DNA of 16,014 bases from DAOTZS01 sp034434335 (GTDB lineage: Bacteria > Chloroflexota > Anaerolineae > CG2-30-64-16). The first letter of the stretch is position 1. Each line of letters begins with the position of its first letter. This document shows positions 7,139 to 14,146 of this stretch, in pieces. Location: contig DAOTZS010000116.1 in the NCBI GenBank assembly GCA_034434335.1, forward strand, positions 1 to 16,014. Direction: 5' to 3'. The notes beneath the pieces were generated by a model that saw only the letters and a program-made list of their open reading frames with translations, did not search any database and had not been told where the DNA came from. Position numbers and translations under genes: made by a program.

Positions 7139-7307
7139 CTATTCAGGCTGATTGAAATCGCCCACCCTGGGCACTTCGTGCCAGTTGGGGCGATCCGGAG
7201 GATCGCCCCTCCGCTGACACCCTTCATGTATGCAACATGAGAGGTCGGCGAAGGCCGACCTCCGGCCGCAGGCCCAAAAAGGGTGACTTCCAGTCACCGC
7301 TGAATAG
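7139..7307 (-). mobile_element. MITE-like element with terminal inverted repeats, copy 2
   Basis: This is an inverted copy of 129-316. Its ends are CTATTCAGGC (7139-7148) and GCTGAATAG (7299-7307), extended outside by GTAA on the left and TTTAC on the right. It keeps the outer arms, the GAGGTCGG..CCGACCTC hairpin and the GGCACTTCGTGCC palindrome, but its centre carries a different perfect 10-bp hairpin (GGGGCGATCC 7187-7196 with GGATCGCCCC 7200-7209). It fills the gap between two convergent genes, where its hairpins may help end transcription from both sides. No internal gene is seen. Confidence 0.65.
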
Positions 7308-7468
7308 TTTACAAGCATCCACTGTGCCAGCTCCCTGCTCCGCTGTACGGAACGCTCTGCCAGCAATGTCTTGGTACTCAGCCCCCGCCTTTGAGCATTC
7401 CCCTGGCGGCTTGAATGGGGTCAGGTGGAAATGGTTCGAGTCCAAGGAGGTGCCCCCTTCTTGTGAGG
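7308..7468. other. Gene-free gap between the element and the sugar operon
   Basis: Together with the element this makes a 346-nt gap (7123-7468) between the converging genes. I see no RNA gene, clear terminator or credible ORF here. A short GTG-started frame on the minus strand overlaps the dehydratase stop codon but runs into the repeat element and resembles nothing I know. Confidence 0.5.
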
Positions 7469-8629
7469 TCACCAGTTGGTGTACGACCCATCAAGCCGGT
7501 GCAGGTGGGGCGCCTCCCAGAACCTGAACTCCTGCCGCTGGGCCAGCACTTCGTCGAACTCAACCCCTAGCCCCGGTCCATCGGGCACCGGGATGCGATC
7601 CCCCACCAGTTTGAGCTGAGTGCTGAAAAGCCCCGTGTCATCGAAGCCCAGTTGGCCCGTGGGTGAAGTGAAGATCTCCAACCAGGCGAAATTGGGCACC
7701 GCGGCAGCCAGATGAACCGTGGCTGCGGTGCAGATGGGGCCCAGGGGGTTGTGAGGCATCAGGTCAATGTAGTGGGCCTCGGCCCAGCCAGCTACTTTCA
7801 GCGCTTCGGTCAGGCCGCCCACGTTGCACACATCGAGGCGGGCGAAGTTCGTCAGCCCCCGCTCGATGTAGGGGAGGAAGGCCCACTTGCTGGAGAACTC
7901 CTCGCCGATGGCCAGGGGCACGTCTACCAGGCTGCGCAGGGCAGCGTAGGCATCGGGGCTTTCGGCCCGGATCGGCTCCTCCAGGAAGTCCAGGGTGCCG
8001 GAGGGCATGCGCTGGCAGAAAGAGGCAGCCTCGGCTACGCTCAGGCGGTGATGATAGTCAATGCCAAGCACCGGCTCTGGCCCCACAGCTTCTCGCAGCT
8101 TGGTGAGCCAGGTGGCAGTGAGGGCGATGGACTGTCGCGGCTCAAACAGTCGGTCGTCACCACCGGTATCCGGGTGGCCGGGCATGGTGCGGATGACCTT
8201 CCACCCCTGGGCGATCAGCGAGCGCACCTCCGCGATCAGGCGTGGCCCCATGGGCGCCCCAGTGGTTACAAAACAGGGCACAAAGTCGCGCTGCTTGCCG
8301 CCCAGGAGCTGGTAAACGGGCACCCCCAGGGCCTTGCCGGCGATGTCGTAGAGCGCGATGTCTATGGCTGAGATGGCAGCCGTCAGCACGCGGCCGCCCT
8401 CAAAGTATTGGCTGCGATACATCTCCTGCCATAGCGCGCCGATCCGCAGCGGATCCCTGCCGATGAGGAACTCCCGGTAGTGCCGGATGGCCCCAATCAC
8501 GGCGAGCTCACGGCCGGAGAGGCCGGCTTCGCCCCAGCCGTAGAGGCCGGCGTCGGTCTCCACTTTGACCACGAGCTGGTTGCGGTTGCCCACCCATACA
8601 GGGTAGGTCTTGATGTCGCTGATTTTCAT
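7469..8629 (-). CDS. Galactonate-dehydratase-type enolase superfamily enzyme
   Basis: The 386-residue product is a mandelate-racemase-group enolase-superfamily protein, which would remove water from a sugar acid to give a 2-keto-3-deoxy acid using Mg. Metal ligands are D191, E217 (FLEEP) and E243 (IGEE). H193 (in DYH) and H293 (in PHNPLGPI) are the catalytic pair, with D266 and E318 at the positions expected for a D-H dyad and substrate contact. The lysine of mandelate racemase is replaced (KVIRT), as in D-galactonate dehydratases. The start at 8629 opens MKISDIKTY with GGGGGAG just upstream; a longer frame to 8749 only covers the upstream gene. It is the last gene of the operon, 14 nt after the UroD-like stop. 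The exact sugar acid cannot be read from sequence; galactonate, gluconate or related acids are all possible. Confidence 0.9.
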   Translation of the reverse strand: MKISDIKTYPVWVGNRNQLVVKVETDAGLYGWGEAGLSGRELAVIGAIRHYREFLIGRDPLRIGALWQEMYRSQYFEGGRVLTAAISAIDIALYDIAGKALGVPVYQLLGGKQRDFVPCFVTTGAPMGPRLIAEVRSLIAQGWKVIRTMPGHPDTGGDDRLFEPRQSIALTATWLTKLREAVGPEPVLGIDYHHRLSVAEAASFCQRMPSGTLDFLEEPIRAESPDAYAALRSLVDVPLAIGEEFSSKWAFLPYIERGLTNFARLDVCNVGGLTEALKVAGWAEAHYIDLMPHNPLGPICTAATVHLAAAVPNFAWLEIFTSPTGQLGFDDTGLFSTQLKLVGDRIPVPDGPGLGVEFDEVLAQRQEFRFWEAPHLHRLDGSYTNW

Positions 8630-8643
8630 AGTTCTCCCCCTTC

Positions 8644-9702
8644 TTAGCGCCGGCTGAGCTCTTCGTACACCTGGTTGTAGTACAACACGTTCTCCACCGG
8701 CGTGTTGGCCGGGATATGGTTGCCCACGGCCATGAAGTACCCTGGACACTGTTTGCCGATGGCCATGCAGCGCTCGACCTCGGCCCGGATCTCGTCCTTC
8801 GTGCCATACAGCAGGACACGGGTGTCAGCGTTGCCGACAAAGAAGTGGGTCTGGCCGTACTTCTCGGCGATGTAGCGCATATCGGTCCACGGCTCCAGCA
8901 CGAAGCCGTGCACGCCACAATCAACGATATCGTCTATGAATCGGGTGTAATCGCCGTCGGAGGTGAAGACGATCTTCTTGCCACTTTCCCGCAACGGCGC
9001 GAACAGCTTCTTGTAATTGGGGAAGACATATTGCCGATACCAGCGTGGGGCGATAAATGGCCCCGAGCTCCAGACGATGTCGTCGTGCACCATCACAACC
9101 GGCACATTCGCCTCGGCCAGGGCGTCGTAGTACTGCTGGATCCAACTGGCGTAGCGGTTGGCCACCGCGCCGAACCCGGCCGGGTCGGTGCCGGCCGCCA
9201 GCAACAACATCTCCCACCCGAAGATGTCTATCAGCCCCGAGATGAGGGTGATGTAGATGCCGGTCATGTTGACCAGGTCGGGGGTCTCCTGGCATTGCTG
9301 CCGGTAGTGGGCCTCAAAGCGCCGGGTGAGCTCTCCCCTTTCGCGCGCCCCATAGACCTCCCAGGGATCGAACGCCAGCACTTCCTCCGGCGACTTGAAG
9401 GGGCAGTAGATGGTGTCGCGGCGATCTACCCCTCCCGCTGCGTATTCGGCATGGCCCATGTCGGTGTGGCAGGCTGCCAGCTCGTCCCCGCCGATAAGGG
9501 TAGACCAGCGCATGTCGTAGTTCCAGGCTTTCATGAAGGCAAAGGAGGCCCGGCGCTGCAATTCGGGCGGGCTGTTAGGGCCCACTTCGATGCCGGTCAC
9601 AGCCCGCACAACGTCCCAGTGGCTCTCAACAGAGTACTCCGTCCGTGGCACCCGCGGTGGCATCTGTAGGTTTATGGCTGCCCAACCATCTGCATCTGAC
9701 AT
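8644..9702 (-). CDS. UroD-superfamily protein (uroporphyrinogen decarboxylase/methyltransferase-like)
   Basis: The 352-residue product has the UroD/MtaA barrel pattern in its later part: HDDI at 206-209, GPFIAP at 214-219, a KKIVFTSDGD strand at 242-251, VGN at 289-291 and NHIPANTPVEN at 328-338. The true heme enzyme's N-terminal arginine-rich motif (PVWxMRQAGR type) is missing, so heme synthesis is unlikely. The His-x-Cys and later Cys that bind zinc in corrinoid methyltransferases are replaced by TSDG and VGNH, so MtaA-like chemistry is also unlikely. UroD-like proteins of this sort are found in carbohydrate gene clusters, with no settled function. It is third in the operon, 20 nt after the GHL6-like gene and 14 nt before the dehydratase. 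The start at 9702 has an AGGGGG about 12 nt upstream; a later ATG at residue 14 has none. Confidence 0.8.
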   Translation of the reverse strand: MSDADGWAAINLQMPPRVPRTEYSVESHWDVVRAVTGIEVGPNSPPELQRRASFAFMKAWNYDMRWSTLIGGDELAACHTDMGHAEYAAGGVDRRDTIYCPFKSPEEVLAFDPWEVYGARERGELTRRFEAHYRQQCQETPDLVNMTGIYITLISGLIDIFGWEMLLLAAGTDPAGFGAVANRYASWIQQYYDALAEANVPVVMVHDDIVWSSGPFIAPRWYRQYVFPNYKKLFAPLRESGKKIVFTSDGDYTRFIDDIVDCGVHGFVLEPWTDMRYIAEKYGQTHFFVGNADTRVLLYGTKDEIRAEVERCMAIGKQCPGYFMAVGNHIPANTPVENVLYYNQVYEELSRR

Positions 9703-9722
9703 GTCGGCAGAACCCCCTCTCG

Positions 9723-11768
9723 CTAAGCGAACGCGATCTCGACCATCTGATGCCCGACGAGCCTGGGCACCGTGAAACGCACCCGGCCGGCCTCGGCCAC
9801 CGTCGGCAGCGGCTCGCCCTGGGGTACCAGGGCAGCCTGCCTGACGGCAGCCGGCACGCGCAACGCAACCTCGATGTCGAAGAGCGGCACCACATCCTCG
9901 ATCACGTCGAAAGCTTCTCCGCGGCGCTCGGGGACATAGTAGAGCAGGTGGAGCACCCAGCGGCTGGCTGCCGGTTGCTCGTTCAGCAGGGCCAGCAGGC
10001 CGCTTGGGCCCTCAACGCGCACCAGCGGCTCGGGCAGCAGGCGGTCGAGCGCGTTCAGGAAAAGCTGGCGGCACCAGCGCGGCGCGCAGCGCTGATACTG
10101 GGTAAAGATCGGCTGGCTGAAGTAGATCGCCCGTCCGCGTTGGACGACTGCTGGCCCTGCGACCTGGCCAGAGGAGGGGGTCTGGTTGTGCGAGCAGAAG
10201 TGGCGGTAGGAGCGGTCGAAGTAGGAGCGCACCACGTCAGCCAGCACTTCCGCGTCCTCGGCCGCGGTCACTTCCATGCCGCGCAGGTACATGACGTGCT
10301 CGGTAGGGGGCAGGCCGGCGCTGAGGGCCGGCCGTGGCAGGATGTATTCGGCGTAAGCGTTGTGCGGGTACGCCTTTCCTCGCACCAGGGCGCCGCTGGC
10401 ATCGCGCGGCCCTTCTCCGGCCAGCTTCACCCCCAACGCGTCCAGCGTGAAGCGCGTCTGGCCTGGGTCCATGCCCGAGGCGAAGGAGGCGATGAGGCTG
10501 CCCCCGGCTTCCAGGTAGGCGGTCAGCTTGCCCGCCAGCGCGGGCGAGACCGGCACGCGGTCGGGCAGGACGAGCACGCGGTAGCGGCTGAAGTCGCTTG
10601 CCGAGTCGAGGATGTCGAACTGATGATGCCCTTCCTGCAACATGCGCGTGGCGCCCATGATGGCCGAGAAGTCCGCCTCGTGCCGGGCCAGGGCGGGGTC
10701 GAACTCCTCGGGGGTGAGGACACCTATTTCCGTCACGGCCCGGGCGTCCCGGCACCACGGTTCCCTGGCTTCGACCTGGGCGTAGACCGCACCGATCAGC
10801 TCGTAGGTGTGGGGGCACAGGCGCCCGCGCGGGGGGAGCTGATCGCCCACCGAGCACCTGGCGTTGAGTGCCAGCATGTGGAAGCATTCGAATTCCAACG
10901 CGGCACGGTTTTTGAAGGAATGGAAGTCGCCCCAGGTGGTGTGGAACTTGCCGGTCATGCCCAGACAGTCCACGCCGAGGGTGCGGGCATAGCGCATGGC
11001 GATCGGGAAGTGCAGGTAGCCCCAGCCTCCGCTGGGCAGCGATTCCAGCTCCAGATGCGTAAAGGCGTCGAGCATGGCCCTATGGCGTGGCCCGACATGG
11101 CCAGAGTTGTAGAAGATGGTACAGTCGGGGTTGAGCTGGTGTACGAATGCGCTCATCTGGCGCTGGAAGCGGTGCAGCACCTCCAACGCATACGCACGTC
11201 GTGCGGCCGGGTCAGCCGGATCAAGCCCGCGTTCCAGCATCCCCTGGCGACAGTACCAGCAGGAGCAGTCGCTGGCATCCACGATGTCGAAGAAGATGCC
11301 ATCCACCGGGAACGTCTCCAGCACCTCGCGGGTGAAGTCCTGCAGCCAGGCGACATAGGGGGTGTTCAGGCAGAGGCGGCGGTAGAAGCCGTGCTCGTAA
11401 GGCGGGGTGCCTTCCAGCCGGCCGTCGGGGCCGAGAACCCGCCATTCCGGATGGCGTTCGGCGGTGTAGTGATCCCATTGGACGGTGATATACACCGGTG
11501 CCCGGATGCCGCGAGCGTGCAGGGCGGCAATCTGCTCCCCCAGCAGGTTGCAGGTCAGGTGAGGGTGGCGGCGTTCGGGGAAACGCCTGGTGTCGTAGTA
11601 AACCCAGCCGTGATGGCAGCGGGCAAACACGGTAACCGAATCCACATGGGCTTGTGCCATGGTATCGGCAAAGGCTGCAGGGTCGAAGTCGGCACCGACA
11701 CCAGGTATGGCCTCACTGGTGTGGAAGTCCAGGTGAATCTGACGGTAACGCAATGGTGGGATTGCCAT
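9723..11768 (-). CDS. Putative glycoside hydrolase, GHL6-like barrel with trimerisation-like domain
   Basis: The 681-residue product begins with a TIM-barrel of the type called hypothetical glycosyl hydrolase 6 (distantly like GH29/GH42), followed by a beta-galactosidase-trimerisation-like domain (RVLVLPD at about 397-403, YLEAGGSLI about 418-426). DGIFFDI at 156-162 offers D161 as a candidate catalytic residue, and HLELES around 238-243 offers glutamates. A C-x-C-x2-C set (C168, C170, C173) follows the first motif closely. The final 150 residues look like a beta-rich C-terminal domain. No signal peptide is seen, so it should act in the cytoplasm. An AGGAGG 7 nt before the ATG makes the start secure. 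It lies 40 nt after the aldo/keto reductase and 20 nt before the UroD-like gene. The activity is inferred from fold; substrate and even catalysis are unproven. Confidence 0.75.
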   Translation of the reverse strand: MAIPPLRYRQIHLDFHTSEAIPGVGADFDPAAFADTMAQAHVDSVTVFARCHHGWVYYDTRRFPERRHPHLTCNLLGEQIAALHARGIRAPVYITVQWDHYTAERHPEWRVLGPDGRLEGTPPYEHGFYRRLCLNTPYVAWLQDFTREVLETFPVDGIFFDIVDASDCSCWYCRQGMLERGLDPADPAARRAYALEVLHRFQRQMSAFVHQLNPDCTIFYNSGHVGPRHRAMLDAFTHLELESLPSGGWGYLHFPIAMRYARTLGVDCLGMTGKFHTTWGDFHSFKNRAALEFECFHMLALNARCSVGDQLPPRGRLCPHTYELIGAVYAQVEAREPWCRDARAVTEIGVLTPEEFDPALARHEADFSAIMGATRMLQEGHHQFDILDSASDFSRYRVLVLPDRVPVSPALAGKLTAYLEAGGSLIASFASGMDPGQTRFTLDALGVKLAGEGPRDASGALVRGKAYPHNAYAEYILPRPALSAGLPPTEHVMYLRGMEVTAAEDAEVLADVVRSYFDRSYRHFCSHNQTPSSGQVAGPAVVQRGRAIYFSQPIFTQYQRCAPRWCRQLFLNALDRLLPEPLVRVEGPSGLLALLNEQPAASRWVLHLLYYVPERRGEAFDVIEDVVPLFDIEVALRVPAAVRQAALVPQGEPLPTVAEAGRVRFTVPRLVGHQMVEIAFA

Positions 11769-11808
11769 GGTGATACCTCCTGTTTTCCTTGCTCGAGATG
11801 TAGCCAGG

Positions 11809-12798
11809 CTAGCGTATCCGTGGTTCGGCCTGCCACATGTCAGGGTTCGGCCCCAGGCGAGCCTTGAGGGCCTCGGTGGCCTGTGTCAGGGCCTGCACGA
11901 TCTCCTGCGGCAGCTCGAGGGAGCCGGCGGCCGCGTTGTCGCGCGCCTGGGCGGGGGTGCGTGCGCCAGCGATCACGGTGGCTACCCCTGGCTGGGCGAG
12001 CAGCCAGGCCATGGCCACCTGTGCCATCGGGAGGCCGGCATCCTGGCAAATCTGGCGGATGCGCGCCAGGGCCTCAAAGGTTTCCGCCTCAGCACCCGGC
12101 TCGCCGTGGCGGGTCAGGGGCCGGCTGGAGGCAAAGTGCCGCGTGCGTGCCCGGCCGGCCGGCACTTCGTCGGCCGAGGAGAACTTGCCGGTCAACAGTC
12201 CCTGCATCAGCGGGCTATAACACGCCACGCTGACCCCGTTTTCGAGGCAGGTCGGCAGGATTTCATACTCAATCGCCCGCCAGAGCAGGCTGTAGGGCAA
12301 CTGGTTGATCTCCACCCGGGCCACTTTCAGAAGATCGGTCAGATCGCGGCGCCCGAAATTGGAGCAGCCCACATAGCGGATCTTCCCCTCCTCCTGCAGG
12401 CGGGTCATGGCTTCCATGGTTTCCGCAAAGGGGATGGACCAGTTGGGCCAGTGGATGTAGTAGACGTCAATGTAGTCAGTGCCCAGCCGGCGCAGGCTCG
12501 CCTCGCAGTGGGCGCGCACGTCCTCGGCTCTCAGGTGGTTGGGCAGCACCTTGGTGGCGATGATCACCTGCTGGCGCACGCTGCCCAGCGCCTTGCCTAC
12601 CAGCTCTTCCGAGCGGCCATCCCCGTAGCCCTCTGCCGTGTCAAAGAAATTGATCCCCACCTCAAAGGCTGCCTGCAGCGCGGCAATGGCCTCGGCCTCA
12701 TCTTGGGGTCCCCAGAAAGCATCTCCTGCGATAGCCCAGCACCCCATGGCAATTGCGCTCACCATGAGGTCGCTGCGGCCCATCTTCCTGTACTGCAT
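11809..12798 (-). CDS. Aldo/keto reductase
   Basis: The 329-residue product is a standard-length aldo/keto reductase, an NAD(P)H-dependent TIM-barrel oxidoreductase that interconverts aldehydes or ketones and alcohols. The tetrad is complete: D53 and Y58 (FFDTAEGYGDG), K83 (ATKV) and H116 (YIHWPN). GCSNF at 144-148 and YSPL at 194-197 are cofactor-side signatures. It is the first gene of the sugar operon, so a role in oxidising or reducing the released sugar is likely; the specific substrate is not visible. The ribosome site GGAGG lies 10 nt before the ATG at 12798. An out-of-frame ATG at 12805 lies nearer to it and gives only a short frame. A TTGACG/TATACA promoter sits about 45 nt upstream. 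Confidence 0.92.
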   Translation of the reverse strand: MQYRKMGRSDLMVSAIAMGCWAIAGDAFWGPQDEAEAIAALQAAFEVGINFFDTAEGYGDGRSEELVGKALGSVRQQVIIATKVLPNHLRAEDVRAHCEASLRRLGTDYIDVYYIHWPNWSIPFAETMEAMTRLQEEGKIRYVGCSNFGRRDLTDLLKVARVEINQLPYSLLWRAIEYEILPTCLENGVSVACYSPLMQGLLTGKFSSADEVPAGRARTRHFASSRPLTRHGEPGAEAETFEALARIRQICQDAGLPMAQVAMAWLLAQPGVATVIAGARTPAQARDNAAAGSLELPQEIVQALTQATEALKARLGPNPDMWQAEPRIR

Positions 12799-12842
12799 GG
12801 CTCATGTACCTCCGTGATTGCTGTTGGGGTCTCTCTTCGCAG

Positions 12843-12869
12843 TGTATACCGGAAGGCCGTCCTCGTCAA
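12843..12869 (-). promoter_or_regulatory. Sigma70-like promoter of the sugar operon
   Basis: On the minus strand TTGACG (12864-12869) and TATACA (12843-12848) are 15 nt apart, slightly short but otherwise good. Transcription would start near 12836, giving a leader of about 38 nt before the aldo/keto reductase. I see no clear operator dyad over it. Confidence 0.5.
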
Positions 12870-12927
12870 CGCGGCGTTGGAGGGGGTGTGTCCCGGTATT
12901 GTCGAGGGCGGATTTGTGCCAGGCGCT

Positions 12928-12951
12928 GTAGGGGCAGGGCTTGCCCCTGCC
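12928..12951. repeat. Single copy of the A-type repeat core
   Basis: This 24-nt stretch differs by one base from 4061-4084 and 4187-4210 in the tandem array, and forms its own hairpin (GGGGCA..TGCCCC). It lies upstream of the sugar operon in a 466-nt gene-free gap (12799-13264). Confidence 0.7.
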
Positions 12952-12970
12952 GTGTGCAGAGGTGCCGCGG

Positions 12971-13060
12971 GCCCCCACCCGGCCTGCGGCCACCCTCCCC
13001 CGCCAGCCCCCCGTAGGGGGCGCGGCAGGGGAGGGTGCCCCCACCCGGCCTGCGGCCACC
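12971..13060. repeat. Local direct duplication
   Basis: A 24-nt sequence beginning GCCCCCACCCGGCCTGCG occurs exactly at 12971-12994 and again at 13037-13060. A third, slightly changed copy is at 4303-4326. The segment between them includes a CCCCC..GGGGG dyad (CCCCCCGTAGGGGG). No gene is present. Confidence 0.75.
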
Positions 13061-13116
13061 ATCCCCACTCCTCCCAGCCCTCGTAAGCAGGGGCTGGGAG
13101 AATGGCGGACGGAAAC
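13025..13116. repeat. Dispersed GC-rich repeat, copy 2
   Basis: A direct, diverged copy of 4291-4376. It includes a 10-bp hairpin, CTCCCAGCCC (13071-13080) with GGGCTGGGAG (13091-13100). A B-type core with its own small hairpin (GGCGACC / GGTCGCC) follows at 13128-13150. A weak CCGCCT..AGGCGG hairpin at 13209-13226 lies past the CPBP stop codon, but has no T run to make it a sure terminator. Confidence 0.6.
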
Positions 13117-13264
13117 TTGAGTCAATAGGCGACCACCAGGGTCGCCCCTACCGTGGGCCGGCCACCAGGGCCCTACCCGCGGCCGAGCAGACACAGCTTC
13201 TCATAAGCCCGCCTCAGCCAAGGCGGTGGGGCCGAATGCACGGCAGGCTGGACAGTGTAGTGGT

Positions 13265-14146
13265 CTACCCCCTCCTCCGCCGCGTGTAGAGCCAGATGGC
13301 GGCGGCACCCAAGGCCAGCGCCGGCAACACCACCAGGCCGGCCTCCGGCCCGAAGGCGCCACCAGTCCACACCTCTGGCCCCGTGGCCACCTGACGTACC
13401 AGGCCTGGCACCTGCAGCCCGCTCACGGGAAAGCCGAACACCAGCCCCTCGGCAATATTCCATCCGATATGCGCGCCGATGGGCAGCCACAATCCCCTCG
13501 AGCTCACGGCCGCGTAGGCAAACCACACGCCGGCCAGACAAAGGCCCAACGTGCTCATCCAGGAGGAAGAGGGGTTGTCTCCGTGGGCCAGGGCAAAGAT
13601 GGCCGAGGAGAGGACAATACCCAGGGGCAGGTTGAGGCCATCGGCCAGGTTGCGCAGGTGGTAGCCCCGGCTGAGCAGCTCCTCGTACCAGCCTACCATC
13701 AGGAACACCGCGGTCCAGCCGATTATCTCGCCAGCCGTGGCCGGCCGGTTGGCCACCTGCCACGCCATCCCCTCGTATCGCAGCCATCCCAGAGACCATT
13801 CGACCAGGTAGATCAACCCCATCATCCCCATACTGATACCCAAGCCACACACCAGGTCGCGCTGCGGCCAGGCACCCTCAAGGGGGAATCCCAGGGTGCT
13901 GAAGGGACGCCGGTCGAGCCAGCGCCGGGCGATATACACTGAGGCTGTAATCGCCAGGCCGGATATGGCGGTCAGGAGCAGGACCGCGCCGATGGCATTC
14001 GTTTCGACTGCATGGGGCATCCAACGGACCACAGGAAGCGAGCCCAAGGTGATGAAGAGGAGCATCAAAAGGGTCTGGAGCAGCAATCGCCATCCAGCTC
14101 GCAGCCGGTGCTCCTGGGGGTTGACGAAGACGGACGAGAGTCTCAT
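13265..14146 (-). CDS. CPBP-family intramembrane metalloprotease
   Basis: The 293-residue product is a multi-pass membrane protein with about eight hydrophobic segments. It has the family's three catalytic motifs in order: EExxxR (E155, E156, R160), FxxxH (F184 to H188) and HxxxN (H226, N230). Family members include CAAX-prenyl protease 2 and Abi proteins; bacterial ones process or protect against peptides, but the substrate here is unknown. The start codon abuts the stop codon of the MATE gene (TAG at 14147-14149, ATG at 14144-14146), so translation is probably coupled to it. No separate ribosome site is evident at the junction. Length and motif spacing are normal and the protein appears intact. 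Confidence 0.92.
   Translation of the reverse strand: MRLSSVFVNPQEHRLRAGWRLLLQTLLMLLFITLGSLPVVRWMPHAVETNAIGAVLLLTAISGLAITASVYIARRWLDRRPFSTLGFPLEGAWPQRDLVCGLGISMGMMGLIYLVEWSLGWLRYEGMAWQVANRPATAGEIIGWTAVFLMVGWYEELLSRGYHLRNLADGLNLPLGIVLSSAIFALAHGDNPSSSWMSTLGLCLAGVWFAYAAVSSRGLWLPIGAHIGWNIAEGLVFGFPVSGLQVPGLVRQVATGPEVWTGGAFGPEAGLVVLPALALGAAAIWLYTRRRRG

Noticed and set aside
7224..7472. Minus-strand GTG-started frame that overlaps the dehydratase stop codon by four bases
   Set aside because: The overlap looks like coupling, but the second half of the frame is the repeat element and the first half matches nothing I know.
8716..9669. Plus-strand open frame opposite the UroD-like gene
   Set aside because: It is a shadow; it has no recognisable domain and no operon context.
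9645..11867. Long plus-strand open frame (740 codons) opposite the GHL6-like gene
   Set aside because: It is the GC-driven shadow of the real gene. The minus frame has a perfect ribosome site, recognisable domains and operon spacing; the plus frame has none of these.
12800..12805. ATG at 12805 closer to the GGAGG of the aldo/keto reductase
   Set aside because: It is out of frame and gives only a short peptide. A tiny leader peptide is possible but unsupported.
12802..13194. Minus-strand 130-codon frame in the gap before the sugar operon
   Set aside because: It is a low-complexity Gly/Arg/Pro product made of dispersed repeats that runs through the operon promoter.
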